From an uncultured Collinsella sp. (GTDB taxonomy: Bacteria > Actinomycetota > Coriobacteriia > Coriobacteriales > Coriobacteriaceae), in assembly GCA_902496845.1 (NCBI GenBank), contig CABVCJ010000079.1, positions 1-7,694 on the forward strand: a DNA stretch of 7,694 nucleotides. The letters run 5' to 3'. A program made the position numbers and the translations under genes. Numbering within the stretch: the first letter of the stretch is position 1; the number at the start of each line of letters is the position of its first letter. Of the stretch, positions 1 through 5,669 are shown piece after piece. The notes beneath the pieces were generated by a model, which saw only the letters and a program-made list of their open reading frames with translations, was not told where the DNA came from and searched no databases.

Positions 1-90
1 TTTCCAGCGCAGCACGCAAGGGCCGAAGGCCCGCAGCGAAACAAGGATTTGCGAAGCAAATCCTTGGACTTCCCGTCGTCCGCTCCATAA
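1..90 (+). other. Possible 3' end of an upstream gene with two GAA-loop hairpins
   Basis: All three plus-strand frames are open from the window edge until stops at 88-90 (TAA), 93-95 (TAG) and 107-109 (TGA), so I cannot say which frame, if any, is coding. A terminator at 102-134 suggests that a plus-strand gene ends here. The stretch contains two perfect hairpins with a GAA triloop: GGGCC/GGCCC (20-24 with 28-32) and an 11-bp stem (42-52 with 56-66). Neither is followed by a T-run. No product can be named from fewer than 35 residues. Confidence 0.25.
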
Positions 91-101
91 GATAGATGAA
101 T

Positions 102-134
102 GGCTCTGATTCCTTTAGGAACCAGAGCCATTTT
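102..134 (+). terminator. Intrinsic terminator of the upstream gene
   Basis: The stem GGCTCTG (102-108) pairs with CAGAGCC (123-129). After one A/C mismatch, four more pairs TTCC/GGAA close a TTTA loop (114-117). ATTTT (130-134) follows immediately. The order of stem then T-run fits plus-strand termination, ending transcription that enters from the left before the palindrome-bounded cassette. Confidence 0.7.
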
Positions 135-156
135 CATATACATGCCGGGGACCCCA

Positions 157-235
157 CATCCCCTCCTAAGTTGCGGTGAAATACGGACTGTTTTTTGGCT
201 TATTTGGCCCATGTAGTCCGTATTTCACCGCAACT
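157..235. repeat. Left palindromic end of the cassette
   Basis: The 21-bp arms 169-189 and 215-235 are exact reverse complements around a 25-nt T-rich spacer (190-214). The outer extension CATCCCCTCCTA (157-168) has no partner within this hairpin but pairs with the far right end (1518-1529). The inner arm is followed by ATTTG instead. Outer and inner arms thus differ in their flanks, as expected if only the outer flank belongs to a terminal inverted repeat. Confidence 0.85.
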
Positions 236-420
236 ATTTGTAAGGTTGGTTTTTGATGCCGTTGGGAGGGTCGTAGTGACCGTCTACCGAGAGTGGAAAT
301 ATTTTCTGAAGCCCTGACCTGCGACGTCAAGCTTTTGGTCAGCTTTTGGCAAGGCCCGCGGACGGAAGCATGCGATAGCGTAATGGTATTCTCTCCGCCG
401 TGATGGTTATGGGGTTGGCC
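236..420 (+). other. Cassette gene leader, no confident promoter
   Basis: This stretch separates the left palindrome from the nuclease-like gene. I see no convincing -35/-10 pair. TGGTATTCT (384-392) could be an extended -10, but nothing fits a -35 upstream of it. A short direct repeat AGCTTTTGG occurs at 330-338 and 341-349, 11 bp apart. There is no strong Shine-Dalgarno sequence before the gene. Confidence 0.3.
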
Positions 421-1422
421 ATGCTCGACAAAGGCAAACATTTTCCGCAGTCATATGCAAGGATGCTATTCTCGCTCCTTGGAATTCATCAAGATGGACA
501 GCTGCTTATAACAATTGATCCTTGGGATGAACGCCGTGCGCGCGAGCTTATGCAGGAAGCACTCATGCTTCGTCTTTACAACCATGTGTATGCGGATCCG
601 GTCTATTGGAATAATCTTGGGGTTGAAGATCGGATCTTTCAGTTGGCATCCGCTATTGCGGTCGTTGAACCGGATGCTGTGTTTTGCGGATCGACGGCAG
701 CGCTGCTCTACGGCATCGGCTCGGCGTATACGCTTCTGGATAAAGTGCAAGTGCTGCTGCGACGGTCTACAAGGCGTGATACGTATGAGTTCGTTGAGTA
801 CAAGCGCTGGCGCCCGGGCGAGGTATGGCGGCTCGGCCCGTTTACGCTGACAGACCCCTATCGGACGGTGGTCGATATCGCCCGAACGAGCGCCTTTCGC
901 TATGCGCTGGGCTATGTCGATGGCTTGGCTCGTGAGTACGATGTCGAACGTGAAGAGCTGCGTGCATATGCGCAGGCAAATTGCCGAGGGTTGCATGGCA
1001 TCGCGCGTGCTTTTGACGTTTTTGAGCATATGGACGGCAGGTCAGACAATGGCGGCGAGTCCGAGGCGAGAGCAGCGATGATTCTCGCTGGGGTTGCCGC
1101 GCCTGAGCTTCAGGTTGAGCTAACGCGACCGGGAAACGCTGGCTATTATCTAGCAGATTATGGTTGGCAGATGCCAGATGGGTCATGGATGTTGGCAGAG
1201 CTGCATGGGCTAGATAAGTTTGAAGACGAAGCTCAAAATGATCCAGAGCAAGCGGCGGCAAAAACCTATCGAGCGGCCCTCATGCGCGACGCGAACCTTC
1301 GCGCCATGGGCCACAACGTCATTCATTTCAAACTCTCGGACACCTACGACGTAGAATCGTTCGGTGCCATGATGCGCGGTTACGGCATTCCGACAACAAG
1401 ACACTATGCCGACTCCCGATAG
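421..1422 (+). CDS. AbiEi-like protein with PD-(D/E)XK-type C-terminal domain
   Basis: I recognise the overall pattern but no named gene. The N-terminal two-thirds resembles the actinobacterial AbiEi-like antitoxin/wHTH family: a segment reading STAALLYGIGSAYTLLDKV, then a strand-rich part, then TDPYRTVVDIAR, then a helical part reaching DGRSDNGGESEAR. The C-terminal part resembles DUF559/Vsr-like endonuclease folds. It has D246 in LADYGW, then E260 and K266 in AELHGLDKF, then a helix with R284 and R289 and a final GHNVIHFKL strand. These are plausible PD-(D/E)XK residues, so DNA cleavage or binding is possible but unproven. An in-frame TAG at 376-378 limits the start to 400 or later. Candidates are GTG 400 and ATG 403, 409 and 421; I chose 421 because GGGG at 411-414 is the only weak ribosome site. 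It is the only gene between the palindromes. Confidence 0.7.
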   Translation: MLDKGKHFPQSYARMLFSLLGIHQDGQLLITIDPWDERRARELMQEALMLRLYNHVYADPVYWNNLGVEDRIFQLASAIAVVEPDAVFCGSTAALLYGIGSAYTLLDKVQVLLRRSTRRDTYEFVEYKRWRPGEVWRLGPFTLTDPYRTVVDIARTSAFRYALGYVDGLAREYDVEREELRAYAQANCRGLHGIARAFDVFEHMDGRSDNGGESEARAAMILAGVAAPELQVELTRPGNAGYYLADYGWQMPDGSWMLAELHGLDKFEDEAQNDPEQAAAKTYRAALMRDANLRAMGHNVIHFKLSDTYDVESFGAMMRGYGIPTTRHYADSR

Positions 1423-1448
1423 CGAAAACGTTTGCAGCCAACCTTCAA

Positions 1449-1529
1449 TAAGTTGCGGTGAAATACGGACTGTTGAGGCCTTTAAAGGCATGAAACAGTC
1501 CGTATTTCACCGCAACTTAGGAGGGGATG
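1449..1529. repeat. Right palindromic end of the cassette
   Basis: A perfect 26-bp hairpin: 1449-1474 pairs with 1494-1519 around a 19-nt spacer. The spacer contains the self-complementary 12-mer GCCTTTAAAGGC (1478-1489). The hairpin starts 26 nt after the stop of the nuclease-like gene and ends just before the stop of the convergent PIN gene, so it may also act as a transcription barrier between them. Neither strand shows a T-run after the stem. The outer 1493-1529 segment is the exact reverse complement of 157-193. Confidence 0.85.
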
Positions 1530-1532
1530 GGG

Positions 1533-2030
1533 TTAGCTGCGGGGGCGGTGGCGGAGCTTGTCGATGGTGGAGTCGGTGCTGTGGCCGCGGGCGTCGGTGC
1601 TCTGGCTGCGGGCTTCGGCGACGCGGTCGCGGGCGTCGGCTGCGGTTTGGCGCTTGCGGCGGTAATCGATCATGCCTTGGATGATGGGCTTGCCAAAGCT
1701 CACGACATCATCGTTGTAGATGGCGGTTCGGGCTGCGAGGAGGCAGTCGGTAAAGTCCATATGGGTCTTGCCAAAGAGTTTGACGGCAAGGGCGACAACG
1801 GTGGGCTCGTCGACCATGACGTCATCGAGCAGCCTTTTCATGTCCGCGGCAATCTCAACGCGGGGAACCTTATAGACGTCGCGCAGCGTGACTACGACGC
1901 GCGTAATGATTTCGGGGTAGACACGTGCGGTGCGCGTGGCGATGACCTTGGCGGCGCGCGGTGACAGGACCTCGTCGTCGTCGAGCAGATAGCGCAGGAT
2001 GACGGTCTCGTCGATGATGGTGCTACTCAT
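1533..2030 (-). CDS. PIN-domain toxin of a type II toxin-antitoxin pair
   Basis: A 165-residue PIN-fold protein, the likely VapC-like RNase toxin of the pair. The fold starts with STIIDETVILRYLLDDD (D7), followed by YPEIITRVV (E40) and MDFTDCLLAA (D92, D95), which match the usual acidic metal-binding positions. The usual late motif T/S-F-D-K reads SFGKPI here, with Gly113 where Asp is common, so activity may be altered. After about residue 125 the protein has a charged, low-complexity tail made of heptapeptide repeats (consensus A/T-D/E-A-R-x-x-x); many PIN toxins end before this. The ATG at 2030 overlaps the antitoxin stop (ATGAGTAG), and AGGAAG nine bases upstream is a ribosome site. Co-transcription and translational coupling with the antitoxin are expected. 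Confidence 0.8.
   Translation of the reverse strand: MSSTIIDETVILRYLLDDDEVLSPRAAKVIATRTARVYPEIITRVVVTLRDVYKVPRVEIAADMKRLLDDVMVDEPTVVALAVKLFGKTHMDFTDCLLAARTAIYNDDVVSFGKPIIQGMIDYRRKRQTAADARDRVAEARSQSTDARGHSTDSTIDKLRHRPRS
1572..1655 (-). repeat. 21-bp imperfect tandem repeat encoding heptapeptides
   Basis: Units 1572-1592 and 1593-1613 differ at only two bases (GTCGGTGCT[G/C]TGGC[C/T]GCGGGC). Unit 1614-1634 is more diverged, and 1635-1655 is a degenerate fourth. The 21-bp period keeps the reading frame and on the minus strand encodes ADARDRV-type, AEARSQS and TDARGHS heptads in the C-terminal tail of the PIN toxin. Confidence 0.7.
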
Positions 2031-2346
2031 GGATATCTACTTCCTCGGGACTCAAAATCGAATCGTCGTTTTCTGTAGCAAGGTATTCAATCCAGGCATT
2101 GCGCTCCTCGGAGCGGCGATTGGGATCTCCATATGCTTTGAGCGATCCGTATGCGGCGGTGCCGTCCTTTGAGCGCACGGCGACCGGCTGAAAGGGGAGT
2201 TTGCGCATCAAAATGCTCTGCGCGACAAAAAGACGGACGGCCTCGGCGAGCGATGTGCCCATGGCGTCGTAGAGACGCTCGGCATGCTGCTTGTCTTCCT
2301 CGCGAATGCGCACCTGCAGGATGGCTCGTTTTTGAGTCGATGACAT
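2023..2346 (-). CDS. RelB/DinJ-family antitoxin
   Basis: A 107-residue protein. Its N-terminal half fits the RelB/DinJ ribbon-helix-helix family: a short basic beta strand (AILQVRIREED), a helix (KQHAERLYDAMG), then TSLAEAVRLFVAQSILMRKLPFQP, whose AVRLF-n-LPF ending is typical of DinJ-like antitoxins. The C-terminal half is acidic (TENDDSILSPEEVDIHE) and is likely the toxin-neutralising segment. It precedes the PIN toxin and overlaps it by 8 bp. A RelB/DinJ-like antitoxin beside a PIN toxin, rather than a RelE/YafQ toxin, is a mixed pairing. ATG 2346 is preferred over GTG 2349 because GGGAGG (2353-2358) then has six bases of spacing rather than three. It probably represses its own promoter. 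Confidence 0.85.
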   Translation of the reverse strand: MSSTQKRAILQVRIREEDKQHAERLYDAMGTSLAEAVRLFVAQSILMRKLPFQPVAVRSKDGTAAYGSLKAYGDPNRRSEERNAWIEYLATENDDSILSPEEVDIHE

Positions 2347-2402
2347 CACTAGCCTCCCTTAATGAGCGTGCAATAGAGTCGGTCAAATGCGGCATGTGCC
2401 GA

Positions 2403-2444
2403 TACTTGAGCATCTTATAACGATTACTTTATTTCGCTCAAGTA
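2403..2444. promoter_or_regulatory. Inverted-repeat operator bracketing the toxin-antitoxin promoter
   Basis: TACTTGAGC (2403-2411) and GCTCAAGTA (2436-2444) are perfect 9-bp inverted repeats. One arm covers the -35 box and the other sits just downstream of the -10 box of the minus-strand promoter. This is where a ribbon-helix-helix antitoxin would bind to autorepress. A third ACTTGA copy lies at 2456-2461. Binding is inferred. Confidence 0.5.
2414..2441 (-). promoter_or_regulatory. Promoter of the toxin-antitoxin operon
   Basis: On the minus strand, TTGAGC (2441-2436, four of six bases to consensus) and TATAAG (2419-2414, five of six) are 16 bp apart. The leader to the antitoxin ATG would be about 60 nt. 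This is a consensus-based prediction. Confidence 0.55.
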
Positions 2445-2457
2445 AATAACCATTAAC

Positions 2458-2485
2458 TTGAATACAAGCGTAGTACATCTAAAAT
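2458..2485 (+). promoter_or_regulatory. Candidate promoter for the hydN-fdhF operon
   Basis: TTGAAT (2458-2463) and TAAAAT (2480-2485) are 16 bp apart, matching four and five of six consensus bases. The transcript would carry a leader of about 280 nt before hydN, which includes the dyad at 2571-2596 and the fold at 2647-2747. It is back-to-back with the toxin-antitoxin promoter, with 16 bp between the two -35 boxes. I see no sigma-54 element (GG-N10-GC type) of the kind that drives FHL genes in E. coli. Confidence 0.4.
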
Positions 2486-2570
2486 GAGAGCGCGTAAAAA
2501 TCTCTGAGGCGTACGCATGTAATACACTCGCCTTTATAGCCTCTAGAGAATAATTCCAACCTGCCAAAAC

Positions 2571-2596
2571 CCCTGCAATACACCCGTATTGCAGGG
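2571..2596. promoter_or_regulatory. Perfect 11-bp dyad in the hydN leader
   Basis: CCCTGCAATAC (2571-2581) and GTATTGCAGGG (2586-2596) are exact reverse complements around ACCC. No T-run follows on the plus strand, so a terminator is unlikely; an operator or an RNA hairpin fits better. The half-site recurs upstream as TGTAATACACTCG (2518-2530) and, more weakly, as TTGAATACAAGCG (2458-2470). Confidence 0.45.
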
Positions 2597-2646
2597 CCTA
2601 TGCTCAAGTTTGCCCCAGGCAACTGCGTATATTTAACCTGTATATC

Positions 2647-2763
2647 GTTGGAGAAATCCTATCGAGTGCCTGTTTCGCCGCATGCACTCGATACGTCGAT
2701 GCCAAGCCACGGGCGGCTTGGGGCAACGTCGACAGGGTCTCTCCGGCATGGGATTCAGGAGGG
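2647..2763 (+). promoter_or_regulatory. Structured 5' leader, candidate riboswitch (molybdenum cofactor type suspected)
   Basis: The leader can fold as a three-way junction. The closing helix is GTTGGAGA (2647-2654) with TCTCCGGC (2740-2747). The second helix is TATCGAGTGC (2660-2669) with GCACTCGATA (2684-2693), 10 perfect pairs. The third is GTCGA (2695-2699) with TCGAC (2729-2733), continuing as TGCC/GGCA and AAGCC/GGCTT around ACGGGC. The 3' strand of the closing helix (CTCTCC, 2739-2744) can instead pair with the Shine-Dalgarno GGAGGG (2758-2763), which gives a simple switch over hydN translation. The position ahead of a molybdoenzyme operon suggests a cofactor sensor such as the Moco RNA motif. 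I cannot confirm the class from memory. Confidence 0.4.
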
Positions 2764-2773
2764 AGTGAACAAC

Positions 2774-3292
2774 ATGGGCAATAAACGAGTCGTGGCTGAT
2801 TCTTCACGCTGCATTGGATGCCAAACCTGTATGGCGGCGTGCATCGAGGCGCACGATATTCCCGGCAACATCGCCGCGCCGCGCCTGCGCGTAACGCGTA
2901 CGTACGAGATCTCCGCACCGGTGGCTTGCCATCACTGCGAGGACGCTCCGTGCGCCAAGGCTTGTCCTACGGGCGCCTTGTTCTTTGATCCAAAGAACCA
3001 TCGCATCGGCGTCAACGAGGACAACTGCATCGGCTGCAAGAGCTGCGTCATGGCATGCCCCTTTGGCGCCGTGAGCGTTGCGACCACGCAGGTCCCCGTC
3101 TTGATGGGTGATGTGCGCGTGGGTTCGCAGACCAAGAGCTTCGTGCTCAAGTGCGACCTGTGCGTGGACCGTCCCGGCGGTCCGGCGTGTGCCGAGGCGT
3201 GCCCGACCAAGGGCCTCACCCTGGTAGACGAGGATCGCCTGGCAGAACTGACTGCCGAGCGTGCCCGCGCCACCATCGAAAACGAGGCGTAG
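2774..3292 (+). CDS. hydN: HydN-like four-[4Fe-4S] electron-transfer protein
   Basis: A 172-residue ferredoxin-type protein, close in length to E. coli HydN (about 175), which supports formate dehydrogenase H in formate hydrogenlyase. Four cysteine clusters are intact: CIGCQTCMAAC (C13, 16, 19, 23), CHHCEDAPCAKACP (C52, 55, 60, 64), CIGCKSCVMACP (C85, 88, 91, 95) and CDLCVDRPGGPACAEACP (C127, 130, 139, 143). These sixteen ligands fit four [4Fe-4S] clusters. There is no signal peptide or membrane segment, so it is cytoplasmic. ATG 2774 is chosen because AGGAGGG (2757-2763) lies ten bases upstream; the frame is open back to 2600, but those 58 codons lack a ribosome site and overlap the structured leader. 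The gene lies 76 bp before fdhF on the same strand. HycB or another FDH beta-type subunit is the alternative name. Confidence 0.85.
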   Translation: MGNKRVVADSSRCIGCQTCMAACIEAHDIPGNIAAPRLRVTRTYEISAPVACHHCEDAPCAKACPTGALFFDPKNHRIGVNEDNCIGCKSCVMACPFGAVSVATTQVPVLMGDVRVGSQTKSFVLKCDLCVDRPGGPACAEACPTKGLTLVDEDRLAELTAERARATIENEA

Positions 3293-3368
3293 GCGGGCGG
3301 CCATACAGGCCCAATGATTGTCAAATAAGTACCGAGCATTCGGTAGCAGAAAAAGGAAGGAGGGTGTC

Positions 3369-5591
3369 ATGGAGAAGCATAAAGTGATCTGCCCGTACTG
3401 CGGCGCCGGTTGCCAGTTTAACCTCCTGGTCCAAAACGGCCAGGTCGTGGGTACCGAACCGCTCAACGGCATCACCAATCAGGGCGAGCTGTGCCTTAAG
3501 GGCATGAGCGGCTACGACTTCATCAACGACACCAAGATCTTGACTCCTCGCGTACTGCACCCGATGATCCGCCGCACTAAGGGTGCGGATCTTGAGCGCG
3601 TAAGCTGGGACGAGGCACTGGATTTCACCGCATCTAAGATGCAGGCCATAATTGACGAATATGGTCCTAACGCTGTCATGACCACCGGCTCTTCGCGAGG
3701 CGGCGGCAATGAGGCGAACTACGTCATGCAGAAGTTTACGCGTGCGTGCATCGGCACCCACAGCGTGGACAACTGCGCCCGTACTTGACACGGCCCTACT
3801 GTCCTCGGTCTGATGGACACGGTTGGTTCAGGTTGCATGTCATGCTCCATCCCCGGTATGGAGGATGCGGGCTGCATTTTCCTCTTCGGCTATAACCCTG
3901 CCGATTCGCACCCCATCGTCGCAAGGCGTATCGTGCGAGCCAAAGAAAAGGGTTGCAAGATTATCGTCGCCGACCCGCGCCATATCGAAACCGCGCGTAT
4001 CGCCGATCTCTACCTTCCGATCAAGAACGGTTGCAATGTTGCGTTCCTCAACGCCTTTGCCAACTGTCTGGTCAACGATGGCCTCTACGACAAGGAATTC
4101 GTCGCCGAGCATACGAACGGCTTTGACGAGTGGTGGGAGACCATCAAGAACTACACTCCCGAATCCGTACAGGACATCACGGGTGTCGAGCCCGCGCTGA
4201 TCCACCAAGCTGCCGAGATGTACGCCACGGCGAAGCCTTCTGCCATCATTGGCTGGGGCATGGGCGTATGCCAGCAGAAGCAGAACCTGAAGACGGTGCA
4301 CACCATCGCCTCCATCGCCTGCGTTGCCGGCCAGATCGGCAAACCCAATTCCGGCCTCGCGCCCGTGCGCGGTCAGAACAACGTCCAGGGCTCCTGCGAT
4401 ATGGGCATGCTGCCCAACCTGTACCCTGGCTACCAGAAAGTCACCGACCCCGCAGTGCGTGCCAAGTTTGCCAAGGCTTGGGGCGTGCCCGAGGAAAAGC
4501 TCCCGCTCGAGGAGGGCTACAAGCTCACCGACCTGGGTCACCTGGTCGACGAGGGCAAGGTGCACTGCTTCTACAACTACGGCGAGGACCCGGTGCAGAC
4601 CGAGCCCGATTCGGCCGGTATGCGCAAGACGCTCTCCGAGCTGGATCTGTTCATTTGCCAGGACATCTTTATGACGCAGACGACTATGCTCGCCGACGTC
4701 ATCCTGCCTGCCACCTCTTGGGGCGAGCACGAGGGTGTCTTTACCGCATCCGACCGTAGCTTCCAACACTTTGACGCGGCCGTTCCGCCCAAGGGCGAGT
4801 GCCGCCACGACTGGGAGATCTTCGCGGACCTGTCCACGCGCATGGGCTACCCCATGCACTACGACAACACCGAGCAGATCTGGAACGAGTGCATTAGCCT
4901 GTGCCCCAACTTTGTGGGCGCGACCTACGAGAAGATGGCTCCCGAGGGCGGCTACGCCCAGTGGCCCGTCAAGAGCACCGATGTGAACGACCACGGTACG
5001 CCCGACATGTTCGCTGGTGGCAAGTTCACCACCAAGGACGGTCGCGCCAACCTGATGGCGCACGACTGGGAGGCGCCCTCCGAGCTTCCCGACGATGAGT
5101 ACCCGCTCATCCTGTGCACCGTCCGCGAGGTCGGCCACTACAGCTGCCGCTCGATGACCGGCAACTGCAAGACGCTGGCGCTGCTTGCCGACGAGCCCGG
5201 TTTTGTCCGCATGAATCCCGCGGACGCCGAGGCGCGCGGCATCAAGAACGGCGACATCGTCTCGATCCACAGCCGCCGCGGCCAGGTATACAGCCGCGCC
5301 GACGTGAGCGATCGCATCAACAAGGGCACGGTCTACATGACCTACCAGTGGTGGATCGGCAAGTGCAACGAGCTGACCATTCACAAGGTCGACCCGGTCT
5401 CGCATACGCCCGAGGACAAGTTCTCCGCCTGCCAGGTCGACGCTATCGCCGACCAGGTCTGGGCTGAGGGCGAGGTGGAGCGTCAGTACACCGAGCTCAA
5501 GCAGGCTCTGGTGGACGCCGCCGCTCCCCAGGACGTTGAGCCTGGCGCCGCCAAGTTCGACGACGAGACGCACGTGAATCAAATCGTGTAG
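3369..5591 (+). CDS. fdhF: Formate dehydrogenase H, selenocysteine-containing catalytic subunit
   Basis: A 740-residue bis-MGD molybdoenzyme that oxidises formate to CO2 and feeds electrons to the hydrogenase. It reads through an in-frame TGA at 3786-3788, which is codon 140, the position of selenocysteine in E. coli FdhF; the context is NCART-Sec-HGP. The N-terminal [4Fe-4S] cluster uses C8, C11, C15 and C42, with K44 as the likely electron-relay lysine. H141 follows Sec, and R334 in PVRGQNNVQG probably matches E. coli Arg333. GYNPADSHPIVARR marks the cofactor-binding domain and VREVGHYSCRSMTGN (from about residue 585) the C-terminal MGD domain. The protein is about 25 residues longer than E. 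coli FdhF, mostly at its acidic C-terminus. There is no Tat signal, so it is cytoplasmic, as expected for FHL. AAGGAGGG (3357-3364) precedes the ATG. The normal stop is TAG at 5589. SelA, SelB, tRNA-Sec and Moco genes must lie elsewhere. Confidence 0.97.
3786..3826 (+). promoter_or_regulatory. SECIS element with recoded UGA
   Basis: The TGA (3786-3788) is followed by an 11-nt linker, then the stem TGTCC (3800-3804) with GGACA (3815-3819). A loop carries GGTCT (3807-3811). GGTCT starts 18 nt after the TGA, the same spacing as I recall for the E. coli fdhF SECIS, whose loop is also GGUCU and is bound by SelB. The bases CACGGCCC directly after the UGA also match. T3805-A3813 and C3806-G3812 could close the loop further, leaving T3814 bulged. 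Confidence 0.85.
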
Positions 5592-5612
5592 TCCCGTTCT
5601 CGTTGGCTTTTT

Positions 5613-5655
5613 GGGCCGGGCGTCCCGTACGTTCGGGAGCCCGGCCCGTTATTTT
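5613..5655 (+). terminator. Terminator-like hairpin between fdhF and hyfA
   Basis: GGGCCGGGC (5613-5621) pairs perfectly with GCCCGGCCC (5639-5647). Inside, TCCCG (5623-5627) pairs with CGGGA (5634-5638) around TACGTT, with one bulged G. GTTATTTT (5648-5655) follows. The stem is very stable (14 pairs, nearly all G-C), while the T-run is interrupted. It ends 14 bp before the hyfA ATG, so it could terminate, attenuate, or protect the fdhF mRNA 3' end. Confidence 0.65.
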
Positions 5656-5669
5656 GAAAGGAAGTGGGG

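Larger units (their letters stand above)
157..1529. mobile_element. Palindrome-bounded single-gene cassette (candidate mobile or invertible element)
   Basis: Positions 157-193 and 1493-1529 are perfect 37-bp inverted repeats. With a 2-bp indel they extend outward over a further CCCC/GGGG. Each end is itself a palindrome, because the 21-bp core AGTTGCGGTGAAATACGGACT recurs inverted at 215-235 on the left and at 1451-1471 on the right. Four copies of the core therefore bracket a single gene. No transposase, integrase or clear target-site duplication is visible. The arrangement recalls REP-associated transposase genes flanked by REP hairpins, but the encoded protein is not of that family. The right boundary lies 3 bp from the stop codon of the neighbouring PIN toxin gene. 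Mobility is inference; the repeat structure is seen directly. Confidence 0.4.

Noticed and set aside
157..235. CRISPR array or simple terminator explanation for the repeated core
   Set aside because: The four copies are two inverted pairs about 1.3 kb apart rather than regularly spaced direct repeats, and the stems lack terminator T-runs.
466..1261. Minus-strand and alternate-frame open stretches across the nuclease-like gene
   Set aside because: They show no domain pattern or ribosome sites, whereas the plus-strand frame has recognisable AbiEi-like and nuclease-like motifs.
2571..2596. The 11-bp dyad as an intrinsic terminator
   Set aside because: No T-run follows on the plus strand, and only TTTT follows on the minus strand with no gene upstream of it there. 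An operator or RNA hairpin is likelier.
2600..2773. N-terminal extension of HydN by 58 codons from ATG 2600
   Set aside because: There is no ribosome site at 2600, the extra residues resemble nothing in HydN, and they overlap the dyad and the structured leader. ATG 2774 has AGGAGGG at good spacing.
3840..5582. Long minus-strand open frame of about 580 codons
   Set aside because: It lies wholly antisense to fdhF. Its low-complexity L/V/H/G composition reflects the strong G/C third-position bias of fdhF.
3813..5591. A separate 592-codon plus-strand gene beginning at ATG 3813
   Set aside because: It is in the same frame as 3369-3785, lacks a ribosome site, would start inside the SECIS loop, and is the body of FdhF. 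The TGA between the parts is selenocysteine.
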